Of a stretch of DNA of 64,000 nt, positions 25,236 to 34,253 are shown in pieces. Within the stretch, counting starts at the first letter, position 1. Every line of letters begins with the position of its first letter. This DNA comes from Mycobacterium sp. JS623. Its GTDB lineage: Bacteria; Actinomycetota; Actinomycetes; Mycobacteriales; Mycobacteriaceae. The position numbers and the translations under genes are program-made. The notes under the pieces are model-generated. The model had not been told where the DNA came from and did no database searches. It saw nothing but the letters and a program-made list of their open reading frames with translations. The stretch lies in NCBI RefSeq assembly GCF_000328565.1, contig NC_019966.1, positions 2,046,001-2,110,000 on the forward strand. The letters run 5' to 3'.

Positions 25236-26706
25236 CGAACAGCTTCTGTAACGCGGCGAGGTCGACCTTGCCGCTGGAGAGCACGGGAATCGCGGAACGC
25301 GGCACGGCCACAAACCTTTTCGGGATCTTGTAGGACGACAACTCGGCCTTGAGCAGGTCGAGCACCGAGGCCTCGTCGAACCCGGCGTCGTCCCCCAACG
25401 CGATGACCGCGGCGACCAGTTGTCCGCGCTCGGGATCGGGGAGTCCCAGCACGTGTGCGACGGTCCCACCGGTCACCTTGGCGATCGCCTTCTCGACCTC
25501 GGCGGGTGCGACGTTGGCGCCTGCAGTCTTGATCATCGCCCCACGCCGGCCGATGAAGTAGACGAAGCCGTCGGCGTCGATGCGGACGAGGTCGCCGGTG
25601 TGGAACCAGCCGTCGTCATCGAAGCACTCTTCGCGGCTACGCTTGTAGTACCGCTGCATCACATACGGTCCGCGGATACACAGTTCGCCGTCGACAATCT
25701 TGGTGTCGAAACCGGGCGCTGGCCTGCCGAATGAGCCGCGTCGGTACTCGGGTTGGTTGGATTCGTCCTCACTGATCGTGATGACGCTGCCCGCTTCGGT
25801 CATGCCGAGCATGGTGTGGCGCAACTCGGGATCGGCAGGCCGAACGTCGGGCGCCATGATCGGATACAGGTTCCCGCGACGCATGGACGACAAGTTGCGC
25901 CCAGGCAGGCTGGGGTGATTCGCGAGATGGGCAATCCCTGTCACGAAACCATTGGTCATTGTGGGCTTTTCGGCTTCGAGCAGATCGAGCGTCTCGCCGG
26001 CGTCGGTGGCGTTGGAACACACCAAAGTCGAGCCAGCGAGCAGTGTGGCCAGCACCGCGAATGCGATTCCGCCGATCCAGAAGAACGGCGAATTGCAGAA
26101 CAGCTTGTCGTTCGCGGTCAACCCGCGAATTTCGTTGAGCACCTCTTGGTGGCCAAGCAGGGAGAAGTGTGTGTGAACGACGCCCTTGGGCGCGCTGGTC
26201 GAGCCTGACGTGTAGACAATGGCTAGCGGATCCGACTCGTCGACGTCACCTTCCAACGCCTCGAGCCGCCAGGCCTCAACGCAGTCGGCGGGTTCGGAGT
26301 CGATGAGGACGTGGCGCAGCAACGGAACCTCGACGCCGGCGAGGCGCTCCCGGTAGTCATGAGCACGAAAGGACGCAGTGGCCAGCAGGATTTCAGTGTC
26401 GCTGTCGACGAGCTGCGTCTCGATCTCCGGTGCGGTGGCGAAGGTCGAGAACGGTATGACGACTGCGCCGATGCGTGCTGCGGCCAGCATTGCGACGATC
26501 CACGGGGCGCCGTTCGGGTAGAGGAGCCCGACGTGAGTGCCCTTGCCGGCGCCGAGCGCAATCAGGCCGCGCGCCAACCGCGCCGAGCGGCGGTCCGCGT
26601 CTGCGTAGCTGAGCCGCTCGGCATCACAGATCAGCAGCGGATGCTCGCCACGGGCGCGCGACTGCCGCCGCAACACCCCGCCGACGGTGAGGGCGTCACG
26701 TGGCAT
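25228..26706 (-). CDS. Acyl-CoA ligase (FadD-type), second of three
   Basis: AMP-forming acyl-CoA synthetase, 492 residues, with IVYTSGSTSAPKGVVHTHF, HTGDLVRIDADGFVYFIGRRG and the A10 lysine in LSSGKVDLAAL. Start at the ATG at 26706, overlapping the preceding ligase by 11 bp. Clearly related to its two neighbours but diverged through the substrate-binding middle part, so the three are probably not redundant. Confidence 0.9.
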   Translation of the reverse strand: MPRDALTVGGVLRRQSRARGEHPLLICDAERLSYADADRRSARLARGLIALGAGKGTHVGLLYPNGAPWIVAMLAAARIGAVVIPFSTFATAPEIETQLVDSDTEILLATASFRAHDYRERLAGVEVPLLRHVLIDSEPADCVEAWRLEALEGDVDESDPLAIVYTSGSTSAPKGVVHTHFSLLGHQEVLNEIRGLTANDKLFCNSPFFWIGGIAFAVLATLLAGSTLVCSNATDAGETLDLLEAEKPTMTNGFVTGIAHLANHPSLPGRNLSSMRRGNLYPIMAPDVRPADPELRHTMLGMTEAGSVITISEDESNQPEYRRGSFGRPAPGFDTKIVDGELCIRGPYVMQRYYKRSREECFDDDGWFHTGDLVRIDADGFVYFIGRRGAMIKTAGANVAPAEVEKAIAKVTGGTVAHVLGLPDPERGQLVAAVIALGDDAGFDEASVLDLLKAELSSYKIPKRFVAVPRSAIPVLSSGKVDLAALQKLFDA

Positions 26707-28123
26707 GTTCGACGGGCTGGCTGAAGAATTCACGGACCGCACCGAGGTCTGCCTTGCCGGAGGGCGTTCGGGGAATCTGGTCGACGATCGCGACCGCGGC
26801 AGGAATCTCATAGCGCGCCAACCGCGCTCGCAGATAATCGATCAACGCGGCGGCGTCGACGGGTGCACGTAACTCGACCATTGCAACCGGTGTCTCGCCG
26901 AGCCGGTCATCGGACCTGGCCACGACGGCCGCGCCCCGCACCGCAGGATGGCTCTCCAGCGCGCCGCGCACGTCGTCGGGCATCACCTTGAAGCCGCCGC
27001 GGATGATGGCCTGATCGGCGCGTCCGAGGATCCAGAGGAACCCGTCGGCGTCGATGCGCGCCAGGTCGGTGGTGCGCATCCAGTCGGTAGACGGACCCAG
27101 CTGACCGGGTTTGACCTCCAACAACCCGGGTTGGTCGGGGCCGAGCGGGGTGCCGGTGTCGTCGACGACCCTCAGTTGCGCTCCGAGAGTTGCCCGGCCA
27201 ACGCTGCCGCGCTTGTCCTGCCAGTACTCCTGATAATCGGACAACGTCCAGCCAGCGACACCACCACCGAATTCCGTTGCGGCGTAAGACGTCAGGACGG
27301 GAATACCGAACTTTGCGGTGAAAGTGTCGGCATCCTCGGCCGACAGCGGCGCCGTGCCCGACGTGACCGCCCGGACGCTCGCCAGATCCTCGCGAGTCAG
27401 ATCGGAATGCAACACGGTCCGCAGTGCGGCGGGCACCAGTGACACTGCGCGCGGCCGGTGCCTACGTACCGCGTCGGCCCACTGGTCGAGCGCAAATCGA
27501 TCCAGCAACGCGAATGGCCTTGCCTCACAGACACACTGCAGCACTCGGAAGACGCCGCCGATATGCACCAGCGGGGCGTTGACGATCGCAACTCCCTTTC
27601 GCAGCTCAGTCGGGGCGGCGGCCGCTGAGACCACGCTGTGCGCCAGCATGTCGTAAGTGAGGTCGATTCGCTTGGGTGGACCGGTCGTTCCGCTGGTCAG
27701 CATCCGCACGGCGACGCCGGGGCGGGTCGCGCTGGTTACGACCGAAGGAACTTCTGGCGCATCGTCTAGACCCGACAGCGGTACCCATGCAGGGCCGTCG
27801 GGAACCAGCGCAGCAAGATCGTCCGCTGTCCCCATAACCAGCGGCAGGTCAAGCGCGGCGATATCGTCACGCGTGCGGTCTTTGCCGCGCGACGGATTGA
27901 TTGTCACCACAGTGCCGCCACCGAGCAGGACGCCGAGGAGAGCCGCGACGTGGGCGGGGCTGTTGCGCAGCAGGATCCCGACTTCGGAGTCGCCGACGAC
28001 GGCGATTCGCTTCGCGAGGCCGGACACCTGACGCCATGTCGACCACTGGCCGTCGTACTCGATGGCCACGGCCTCCGGCGACAGCCCCAGCACGCCGGCG
28101 ATGCGCCTGCTGAGTGGATGCAT
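26696..28123 (-). CDS. Acyl-CoA ligase (FadD-type), first of three
   Basis: AMP-forming synthetase of 475 residues, short for the family. RMLTSGTTGPPKRIDLTYD is a slightly altered P-loop (KRI where KGV is usual), RTTDLARIDADGFLWILGRAD follows, and the final lysine is in RTPSGKADLGAV. It shares one base with the crotonase before it (28123) and overlaps the next ligase. Its N-terminal region is reduced, so a substrate differing from that of its neighbours is likely. Confidence 0.87.
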   Translation of the reverse strand: MHPLSRRIAGVLGLSPEAVAIEYDGQWSTWRQVSGLAKRIAVVGDSEVGILLRNSPAHVAALLGVLLGGGTVVTINPSRGKDRTRDDIAALDLPLVMGTADDLAALVPDGPAWVPLSGLDDAPEVPSVVTSATRPGVAVRMLTSGTTGPPKRIDLTYDMLAHSVVSAAAAPTELRKGVAIVNAPLVHIGGVFRVLQCVCEARPFALLDRFALDQWADAVRRHRPRAVSLVPAALRTVLHSDLTREDLASVRAVTSGTAPLSAEDADTFTAKFGIPVLTSYAATEFGGGVAGWTLSDYQEYWQDKRGSVGRATLGAQLRVVDDTGTPLGPDQPGLLEVKPGQLGPSTDWMRTTDLARIDADGFLWILGRADQAIIRGGFKVMPDDVRGALESHPAVRGAAVVARSDDRLGETPVAMVELRAPVDAAALIDYLRARLARYEIPAAVAIVDQIPRTPSGKADLGAVREFFSQPVEHAT

Positions 28124-28911
28124 CAGCGCACCCTCGGTTCCGCCGCCGATTCGTCACCGTGGGCCGCAAGTTCAGCCTGCCCGAGCGGATTTCCCAGCCG
28201 GGTATAGATCAGGTTCTGTTCCAGCGCCGCGCGATACGGTTTGTCCAGCGACTCCCAGATCGCCTTCACGGTGCCCTGGGTGGCCGACGGTGGCTTGGCG
28301 GCGATCGCTGTGGCGATCTCGTTGGCGCGCGCCCAGAGCCGGTCGCGGGAGACTACGACCTCGGACACCAAGCCGATGCGAAGGGCAGTGTCGGCACCGA
28401 CGCGTTCGTCGTTGCCCATCAACGCGATTCGCAGAGCCTCGCCGAGACCGACGCGGCGCATCAACCCGATCGGCTCCAAGGCACACACCAAGCCAGCGCT
28501 GACGTGGGAGTCGAAGAACGTCGCGTCCTCGGAGCAGATCACCACATCGGACTCGTTGACGAAGTAGAACGCACCCGCAGTGCAGATGCCGTGAACGGCG
28601 CACACGACGGGTTTCCACATCTTCTGCCATTTCGGGCTGAGCGCCTCGCCCGGATCCTCGTGATTCCACACGTTGTCCGGCTGGCAGTAGGAGGACTTGA
28701 TGTCCAGACCGGCGCTGAACGCCCGGTCGCCGGCGGCACGAAGCACGACAGCGTGCACCGCCTCGTCGAGTTTGACGATGCGCCACGCCTGGGCCATCTC
28801 CTCGCACATGGTGCGGTTGAAAGCGTTGAGGCAATCCGGCCGGTTCAGCGTGATGGTAGCGACGTGAACGTCGGCATCCACGTCGAGCAGGATCGTTTCG
28901 AACGCCGTCAC
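28123..28911 (-). CDS. Crotonase-family protein with altered catalytic residues
   Basis: Enoyl-CoA hydratase/isomerase-fold protein, about 262 residues. The oxyanion-hole loops are there (FSAGLDIKSS; HGICTAGAFYFV), but the two hydratase glutamates are not: the first site reads TAGAFY and the second FFDSHVSAG, with histidine. It therefore probably is not a plain hydratase. GTG at 28911 overlaps the previous stop (GTGA); GTG at 28917 and TTG at 28923 are alternatives. Paralogue of the next crotonase upstream. Confidence 0.85.
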   Translation of the reverse strand: MTAFETILLDVDADVHVATITLNRPDCLNAFNRTMCEEMAQAWRIVKLDEAVHAVVLRAAGDRAFSAGLDIKSSYCQPDNVWNHEDPGEALSPKWQKMWKPVVCAVHGICTAGAFYFVNESDVVICSEDATFFDSHVSAGLVCALEPIGLMRRVGLGEALRIALMGNDERVGADTALRIGLVSEVVVSRDRLWARANEIATAIAAKPPSATQGTVKAIWESLDKPYRAALEQNLIYTRLGNPLGQAELAAHGDESAAEPRVR

Positions 28912-29705
28912 CGGCACTGCCAATTCGGCGCGCGCTTCTCCATGAATGCCGTTGGTCCCTCGAGCGCATCCTCAGTGCGCACCACACGCTCGCGGAACGT
29001 CTCGGCAAGAATCTCGGCCTCATGCAGGGGCAGGTCGAGTGTCTTGTGGATGGCCAACCGCGTTCCACGCACGGCCAGTGGTGCGTTCGAGTTCACGATG
29101 TCGGCGATTTCATGCGCGCGTTCGAGAAGCTTGTCGTGCTCGACGACTTCGCTGATCATGCCGAGCTCGTAGGCGCGCTGTGCGCTCATCCGCTCGTGCT
29201 TGCCCATCAGTGCCATCCGCAGCGCGATATTGCGTGGTAGCACTCTGGCAAGCCGCACCATTTCGCGACCGGCCACCAAGCCGATGCTGACGTGCGGATC
29301 GAAGAATGTCGCCTTGTCGGATGCGATCGCAATGTCGCCGGTGGTAATCCAGTCCAGTCCTGCGCCACAACACAATCCGTTGATGGCTGTCAGGACGGGC
29401 TTGGCCATGCGTCGGAACGGCGGGGTGCCCTCCTGGGGCGCCTCCCACTGGTCGTAGGTGGACAGATAAGGGCGCTCGTAGATCACCCGGCCGTCTTCGG
29501 GAATCTCGCCGACGTCGGCGCCGGTGCAGAAGGCGCGGCCGGTGCCGGTGACGATGAGGGTCCAGATGTTGTCGTCGTTCTCGGCTTCGTCGTATGCGGC
29601 GCGCAGTTCCGCGATCATCGCCGGACTGAGTGCGTTGAGAGCGTCGGGCCGGTTCAGCGTGATCGTGACCTTGTGCCCGTCGACTTCGTACTTGACGAAT
29701 TTCAT
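28908..29705 (-). CDS. Crotonase-family protein, paralogue with Asp/His sites
   Basis: Crotonase-fold protein, 265 residues, starting at the ATG at 29705 with GGAAGG upstream. FCTGADVGEI and INGLCCGAGLDW form the oxyanion hole; the position of the first catalytic glutamate holds aspartate (GAGLDW) and the second histidine (FFDPHVSIG). The FFDxHVS motif is shared with the next gene, so the two form a subfamily. The reaction could be isomerisation, hydrolysis or ring cleavage; it cannot be fixed from sequence. Confidence 0.87.
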   Translation of the reverse strand: MKFVKYEVDGHKVTITLNRPDALNALSPAMIAELRAAYDEAENDDNIWTLIVTGTGRAFCTGADVGEIPEDGRVIYERPYLSTYDQWEAPQEGTPPFRRMAKPVLTAINGLCCGAGLDWITTGDIAIASDKATFFDPHVSIGLVAGREMVRLARVLPRNIALRMALMGKHERMSAQRAYELGMISEVVEHDKLLERAHEIADIVNSNAPLAVRGTRLAIHKTLDLPLHEAEILAETFRERVVRTEDALEGPTAFMEKRAPNWQCR

Positions 29706-29709
29706 CTGG

Positions 29710-30507
29710 TCACCTTCCGCCGAACTCCGGTGTGCGCTTGTCGCGGAACGCCGCCAGGCCCTCTTTGAAATCGGCTGTCCTGCACGATAACTCAACGTTG
29801 AACAGCTCCTGCGTCATCGCCTGATCCAGCGTGGCATGCTGCCCGTAGTTGATTGCTTGCTTGGCCAGCCCGATGGCGACCGTCGGCCCGGACGCCAGCC
29901 GGTTCACCAATTGCTCGCTGACGTCGTCGAGCTCGGCTGTGCCCACGTACCGATGCACCAGCCCCCAGTCCGCGGCATCGCTGCCGCCCACCTTCTCGCC
30001 GAGCATCAGCATCTCCTTGGCCCGTGCGACACCGACCAGCCGGGGCAACAGCCACGTGGAGCCGGAGTCGGGGGAGAAGCCGCGTCCGACGAACGGCTCC
30101 CAGAACACCGCGTCGTCGGCGGCGACGGTGAAATCGGCGGCCAGTGCGAGGTTGCAGCCAAGGCCGACAGCCCATCCCCGCACACTGCAGACCACGGGCA
30201 GGTGGATGGTGTGCAGGAGTTCGATCACGCGGTTGGCGGTGTGCGGAATGCGGCGGACGAGATCGCCTGTGCGCGGCCGCTGTCCGGAGCTGTTGGTGGC
30301 CACCCAGTCCACGCCTGCGCAGAAGTCGGCGCCCGCCCCGCGGAGGTAAATGGCGCGCAGCGAATCGTCGGTGGCGGCCTTGGTCAGCAGTTCGACAAGG
30401 GCGTCGATCATCGACTGGCTTAGCGCGTTGCGTCTCGACGGACGATCGAGCGTGAGCCGAAGGACGTCGCCGTCCCGCGCGGCCGTCACTGCGCCAATGT
30501 CGCTCAC
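29710..30507 (-). CDS. Crotonase-family isomerase, PaaG-like
   Basis: Crotonase-fold protein of 265 residues, first gene of the leftward six-gene operon. It lacks both hydratase glutamates (GLGCNL; EPFVGRG) but has GFSPDSGSTWLLPRLVG, matching the catalytic-aspartate loop of PaaG-type isomerases (GLxPDxGGTWxLPRxxG). An acyl-CoA double-bond or epoxide isomerase is the best guess. GTG start; operator A lies 25 nt upstream. Confidence 0.87.
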   Translation of the reverse strand: MSDIGAVTAARDGDVLRLTLDRPSRRNALSQSMIDALVELLTKAATDDSLRAIYLRGAGADFCAGVDWVATNSSGQRPRTGDLVRRIPHTANRVIELLHTIHLPVVCSVRGWAVGLGCNLALAADFTVAADDAVFWEPFVGRGFSPDSGSTWLLPRLVGVARAKEMLMLGEKVGGSDAADWGLVHRYVGTAELDDVSEQLVNRLASGPTVAIGLAKQAINYGQHATLDQAMTQELFNVELSCRTADFKEGLAAFRDKRTPEFGGR

Positions 30508-30532
30508 TGTTGAATCCGCCCATCCAGAGCTA

Positions 30533-30551
30533 TACGGTTACCCCTACAGTA
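30533..30551. promoter_or_regulatory. Regulon operator A
   Basis: TACGGTTA-CCC-CTACAGTA; 13 of 16 arm positions fit TACTGTAA-N3-TTACAGTA. It lies between the crotonase/ligase operon (start 30507) and the thioesterase operon (start 30587), so one site may serve both directions. Confidence 0.65.
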
Positions 30552-30586
30552 TTGCTATCCTGTACAAGTTAGCAAGGAAAGGGCGC

Positions 30587-31237
30587 ATGGCGGAAGACAC
30601 ACCGCGATACGGCGAGCAACCGCTGGCGCAGACGGTCGAGGCTGCGGGTGCTCTCCGACGTCTGACGGGTCTGTTGCTGTCCTTGGAGCATGAGCATCCG
30701 ACGGTGGACGCCATGCTCGCGCAGGTCGCCGATTGGGAACGAGAGTTGGCGGGCGCGGTCCCGCCGGATCCCACGCCCCGGATCGGCGAGGGTGACGAGG
30801 AAAAGCGCGTCTATCTGGACCACGCATTCGATGTCGGCGCGTACAACCCCTGTTTTCCCGAATACACCTTCGATCATCTCGACGACGAAACCGCTTCTGG
30901 CCGTGTCACCTTCCCACTGGTATACGAAGGCCCGCCCGGGTTGGTGAACGGAGGATTTCTGGCTGTCTTCTTCGACTGCATCACCCAGCACCAGAGTTGC
31001 GCGGCCGCGCGCACAGGAAAGACGCGCTCACTCACGGTGACCTTTCGCAGGCCCACCCCTGTTCTCACCGAGCTGCGCTTCGACATCGAGCGGCTCGAAG
31101 CAGAGGGCAGAGTGGCGTCGACGGCGCGACTGCTGCTTGATGATGAGGTGCTCTGCATCGGTGAGTTGAAAACGGTGGCGAACTCGCCGGACAAACTGAC
31201 CGGCTTTCAATTTGGTAAGCGGCGGGCCGAGTTCTAG
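30587..31237 (+). CDS. Hotdog thioesterase-like protein
   Basis: 216-residue protein with a C-terminal hotdog domain (PLVYEGPPGLVNGGFLAVFFDCI) after a ~90-residue helical N-terminus. The loop reads VNGG where PaaI-type thioesterases have HGG, with the aspartate kept. Likely hydrolyses or binds an acyl-CoA, releasing CoA from a dead-end intermediate. ATG at 30587 with GGAAAGGG upstream. First gene of a three-gene operon behind operator A; its TAG shares the G with the following GTG. Confidence 0.75.
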   Translation: MAEDTPRYGEQPLAQTVEAAGALRRLTGLLLSLEHEHPTVDAMLAQVADWERELAGAVPPDPTPRIGEGDEEKRVYLDHAFDVGAYNPCFPEYTFDHLDDETASGRVTFPLVYEGPPGLVNGGFLAVFFDCITQHQSCAAARTGKTRSLTVTFRRPTPVLTELRFDIERLEAEGRVASTARLLLDDEVLCIGELKTVANSPDKLTGFQFGKRRAEF

Positions 31238-32019
31238 TGGTGGTTCAACGGATTCGTCAGCCTCGGGTGGCCGAGATCGTGGCCTCCCGGCTGCGGGAGG
31301 ACATTCTGTCCGGCCGGCTCAAGGAAGGCGATGTGCTGCCGTCGCAGGAGAGCTTGTTCTCCGAGTTCGGGGTGAGCCCGCCGGCACTGCGCGAAGCGAT
31401 CCACATCCTGGAAACCGATGGGCTGATCTCGGTGCGCCGCGGAAACGTCGGCGGGGCAGTCGTTCATCAGCCGTCGGCCGAGCGAACCGCGCACATGATC
31501 AGCATGGTGTTGCAGTCGCGGTCCTCGACACCCGCGGACGTCAGCGGCGCGCTGGTGCACCTCGAGCCGATTTGCGCCGGGATGTGCGCGGGGCGTGAGG
31601 ATCGGCTGACCGAGGTCGTGCCGTACCTCGAGGCCGAAATCGAGATGCAGACAGAGCAATTCGACGACTTATCGCGCTATGTGCCCAACGCGCGACGGTT
31701 TCATGAGGCGATCGTGTCCCGATGCGGTAACGAGCCGATGATCTTGCTGATCGGCTCCATGGAGCTGATCTGGTCAGCCCACGAGTCGTCGGTGTGGAGC
31801 GACGAAGGGGATCCGATGTCGCGCAAGACCATGCGTGCGGCGCTGCGCGATCACCAACGCCTGCTGGACGCAATTCGTGACGGCGACTCCGCACGCGCGG
31901 TGCGGCTCGCACAGGACCACCTGGCCGTCGCTCGTCGCAACACGCTAACGGCTGGCAGTGACAAAACCATTGAGGCCAAATTGATTTCGAATGGCAAACA
32001 TCAGGAGCCTGGCAGATGA
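31237..32019 (+). CDS. GntR regulator with FCD domain
   Basis: FadR-subfamily regulator, 260 residues. Winged helix EVGxSPPALREAIHILETDGLISVRRG-like (SEFGVSPPALREAIHIL), then the FCD domain with NARRFHEAIVSRC and the closing RDHQRLLDAIRDGDSARA. It is embedded in the thioesterase-crotonase operon, so it may fine-tune part of the block on top of the common operator. Starts at the GTG at 31237 coupled to the thioesterase; ends over the crotonase start (ATGA). Confidence 0.88.
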   Translation: MVVQRIRQPRVAEIVASRLREDILSGRLKEGDVLPSQESLFSEFGVSPPALREAIHILETDGLISVRRGNVGGAVVHQPSAERTAHMISMVLQSRSSTPADVSGALVHLEPICAGMCAGREDRLTEVVPYLEAEIEMQTEQFDDLSRYVPNARRFHEAIVSRCGNEPMILLIGSMELIWSAHESSVWSDEGDPMSRKTMRAALRDHQRLLDAIRDGDSARAVRLAQDHLAVARRNTLTAGSDKTIEAKLISNGKHQEPGR

Positions 32020-32924
32020 CAACCTCCACAGACGACCGCGTTTTGTTCGACGTGGACTCCGACAAGCGGATCGCGACGATCACGTTCAACAACCCCAGCC
32101 AACGCAATTCGTACGACGCGGCGATGCGCGATACGGTCGCACGCTATCTGGATCGCGTTGCCGAAGACGACGACATCACGGTTGTGTTGCTGCGCGGCGC
32201 GGAGGGCGTCTTCAGCACCGGTGCTGACATGAACAACGCATACGGCTGGTACGGCGATGAGCGCTCGCGCGACGAGCGGACAAACACCGATAAAGACGCG
32301 CCGGAAGCCAAGCGGCGGCCCAGTCAGCGCAGGCGGCTGACCGTGGATCGAAAGTCGTTCACCTTCTATCACAACCTGATGGGCTTCCCGAAGGTCACAG
32401 TGGGGGAGATCAGTGGGTACGCGCTCGGGGGCGGCTTCGAGATGGCGTTGATGACCGACATCTCGGTGATCGGGCGTAACACCAAGATCGGCATGCCCGC
32501 CACCCGATTTCTCGGGCCCGCGCTTGGCAGCCTGCACATGTTCTTCCATCGGCTCGGCCCTGTGCTGGCGCGTCGACTGCTGCTGACCGGCGACATCATC
32601 GAGGCGGGCGCCGTCGAGCACCTCGGCGTTTTCACCGAGACGTGCGAACCCGCCGCGGTCCCGGCCAGGGCCCGGTACTGGGCTGAGAAGGCCGCGAGGA
32701 TGCCCGCCGACGGTGTCGTGATCGCGAAGGAGGCCTTCCGGCTCGTCGAGCAGAGCCAGGCCTACCAGGGCGAGGAAGTCGCCAGCTATCTGTTCCACGC
32801 ATTCGGGACGAACCTGCAGTTCGCGCCGGGCGAGTTCAACTTCGTGAAGACGCGGGCGCAACGCGGAACCAAGGAAGCGTTCCGGTTGCGCGACGAGCAT
32901 TTCTACGTGCCAGAGCCGGAGTGA
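32016..32924 (+). CDS. Crotonase-family protein with an insertion
   Basis: 302-residue crotonase-fold protein, about 40 residues longer than usual because of a charged insert after FSTGADMNNAYGW (arginine-rich, residues ~80-110). The first glutamate is kept (LGGGFEMAL), the second site reads IGMPATRF with alanine, so it resembles one-glutamate isomerases or hydrolases. ATG at 32016 overlaps the GntR stop. Last gene of its operon. Confidence 0.85.
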   Translation: MTTSTDDRVLFDVDSDKRIATITFNNPSQRNSYDAAMRDTVARYLDRVAEDDDITVVLLRGAEGVFSTGADMNNAYGWYGDERSRDERTNTDKDAPEAKRRPSQRRRLTVDRKSFTFYHNLMGFPKVTVGEISGYALGGGFEMALMTDISVIGRNTKIGMPATRFLGPALGSLHMFFHRLGPVLARRLLLTGDIIEAGAVEHLGVFTETCEPAAVPARARYWAEKAARMPADGVVIAKEAFRLVEQSQAYQGEEVASYLFHAFGTNLQFAPGEFNFVKTRAQRGTKEAFRLRDEHFYVPEPE

Positions 32925-32935
32925 CGCCGGTCACG

Positions 32936-32954
32936 TACTGACAGCGATACAGTA
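32936..32954 (+). promoter_or_regulatory. Regulon operator B
   Basis: TACTGACA-GCG-ATACAGTA; 13 of 16 arm positions fit the consensus. It lies 46 nt before the thiolase start at 33001. Confidence 0.7.
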
Positions 32955-32958
32955 TCTG

Positions 32959-32975
32959 CTACTTTTGTAAAGTAG
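32959..32975 (+). promoter_or_regulatory. Second palindrome before the thiolase
   Basis: CTACTTT-TGT-AAAGTAG, perfect seven-base arms, 25 nt before the start at 33001 and right after operator B. It ends in the same TACT/AGTA tips but with shorter spacing, so it may be a second, different contact or a promoter-overlapping half of the same control. Confidence 0.45.
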
Positions 32976-33000
32976 TTACGCCGAAAGCCGAGGTCGAAAC

Positions 33001-34176
33001 ATGCCAACACCCGTGATCGTCAGTGCCGCCAGGACGGCCATCGGCCGCTCGTTCAAGGGGACGCTGGTCAACACGCCCCCGGAGACGCTTATCACGACGG
33101 TGCTGCCGGAAGTCGTGCGCCGGTCCGGCGTCGACCCCAGTGCGTTCGACGACATCATCTTCGCCGAATCGCATTACGGCGGCGGCGATCTCGCACGCTA
33201 CGCCGCGGCGGCCACCGGCATGGAGGACATTCCTGGCCAGTCGGTGAACCGGCACTGCGCGGGCAGCCTCACCGCGATCGGCAACGCGGCCGCGCAGATC
33301 GGCTCTGGGATGGAGCGCGCGCTCATCGCCGGTGGCGTGCAGTCGCTGTCGATGACGCCGCTGATGAACCAACGCATCCCCGGGCCCGAGCTGAAGTTCG
33401 AGGAACGCTGGATGCCGCCGACGCACCCCGAGACGCCTGATGCGCCATGCAAGGACATGTCGATCACCGTCGGGTGGAACACCGCTCAGGCTGTCGGCAT
33501 CACGCGTGAGGAGATGGACGCGTGGGCTGCGCGGTCGCATGAGCGTGCGATCGCGGCCATCGACGCGGGCAAGTTCGTCGACGAGATCATTCCGCTGAAG
33601 GTCCAGCAGTTCGACGGGTCGGTGATCGACTTCAGCGTGGACGAGCACCCGCGCCGCGACACCACCGTCGAGAAGCTCGCGGGCCTCAAGGTCCTGCATC
33701 CGGAGATCGAAGGATTCTCGATCACCGCGGGCAACAGCAGCGGCACCAACGATGCTGCGGCTGCTGTTGCACTTGTCGATGGCGACTACGCCGACGCCGA
33801 GAAGCTGACCAAGTTGGCAACCGTGAAGGCTTGGGCCGCAGCAGGTGTCTCTCCGCGCGATTGCGGGCTGGGTGCCGTGAAGGTGATCGGCAAGGTGCTG
33901 CAGCGGGCTGGGCTCAAGCCGTCCGATGTCGCGCTGTGGGAGATCAACGAGGCGTTCGCCTCGGTGCCGATCGCGGCGTGCCGCGAGTACGACATCGACG
34001 AGGAGCTGGTCAACTTCTCCGGAAGTGGTTGCAGCCTCGGCCATCCCATCGCCGCGTCGGGCGCGCGGATGATCACGACGTTGGTTTACGAGTTACAGCG
34101 GCGCGGCGGTGGCATCGGCGTGGCAGCGATGTGCGCGGGTGGCGGCCAGGGCGGCGCCGTCGTCATCGAGGTCTAG
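33001..34176 (+). CDS. Thiolase (acetyl-CoA acyltransferase)
   Basis: Thiolase of 391 residues with every catalytic element: NRHCAGSLTA (nucleophilic Cys ~90), INEAFASVP, GHPIAASGARM and MCAGGGQGG. Single-gene unit behind operator B, convergent with the TetR at 34254. It is the only classical thiolase in the 23.7-58.8 kb block and so the likely C-C cleaving enzyme of a beta-oxidation turn there. After its stop a weak CGCG-CTTT-CGCG hairpin (34213 region) may end transcription. Confidence 0.93.
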   Translation: MPTPVIVSAARTAIGRSFKGTLVNTPPETLITTVLPEVVRRSGVDPSAFDDIIFAESHYGGGDLARYAAAATGMEDIPGQSVNRHCAGSLTAIGNAAAQIGSGMERALIAGGVQSLSMTPLMNQRIPGPELKFEERWMPPTHPETPDAPCKDMSITVGWNTAQAVGITREEMDAWAARSHERAIAAIDAGKFVDEIIPLKVQQFDGSVIDFSVDEHPRRDTTVEKLAGLKVLHPEIEGFSITAGNSSGTNDAAAAVALVDGDYADAEKLTKLATVKAWAAAGVSPRDCGLGAVKVIGKVLQRAGLKPSDVALWEINEAFASVPIAACREYDIDEELVNFSGSGCSLGHPIAASGARMITTLVYELQRRGGGIGVAAMCAGGGQGGAVVIEV

Positions 34177-34253
34177 CGCGAGCCGCCGAACGTGGGTTAC
34201 CCGCACGTGTTCGCGCGCTTTCGCGTGACACAAGCCCACACTCGGAAGAGGGA

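Noticed and set aside
32016..32924. Arginine-rich insert in the crotonase as a frameshift artefact
   Set aside because: The frame stays open and motifs before and after are in the same frame, so it is a real insertion.
34195..34253. Similar tails ending in CACACTCGG at 34237 and 47687, possibly a dispersed intergenic repeat
   Set aside because: Only nine bases match exactly and the rest is loosely alike; not enough to call a repeat.
34177..34253. Terminator after the 33001 thiolase
   Set aside because: Only a four-base stem (CGCG-CTTT-CGCG) is seen; mentioned with the gene but not called separately.
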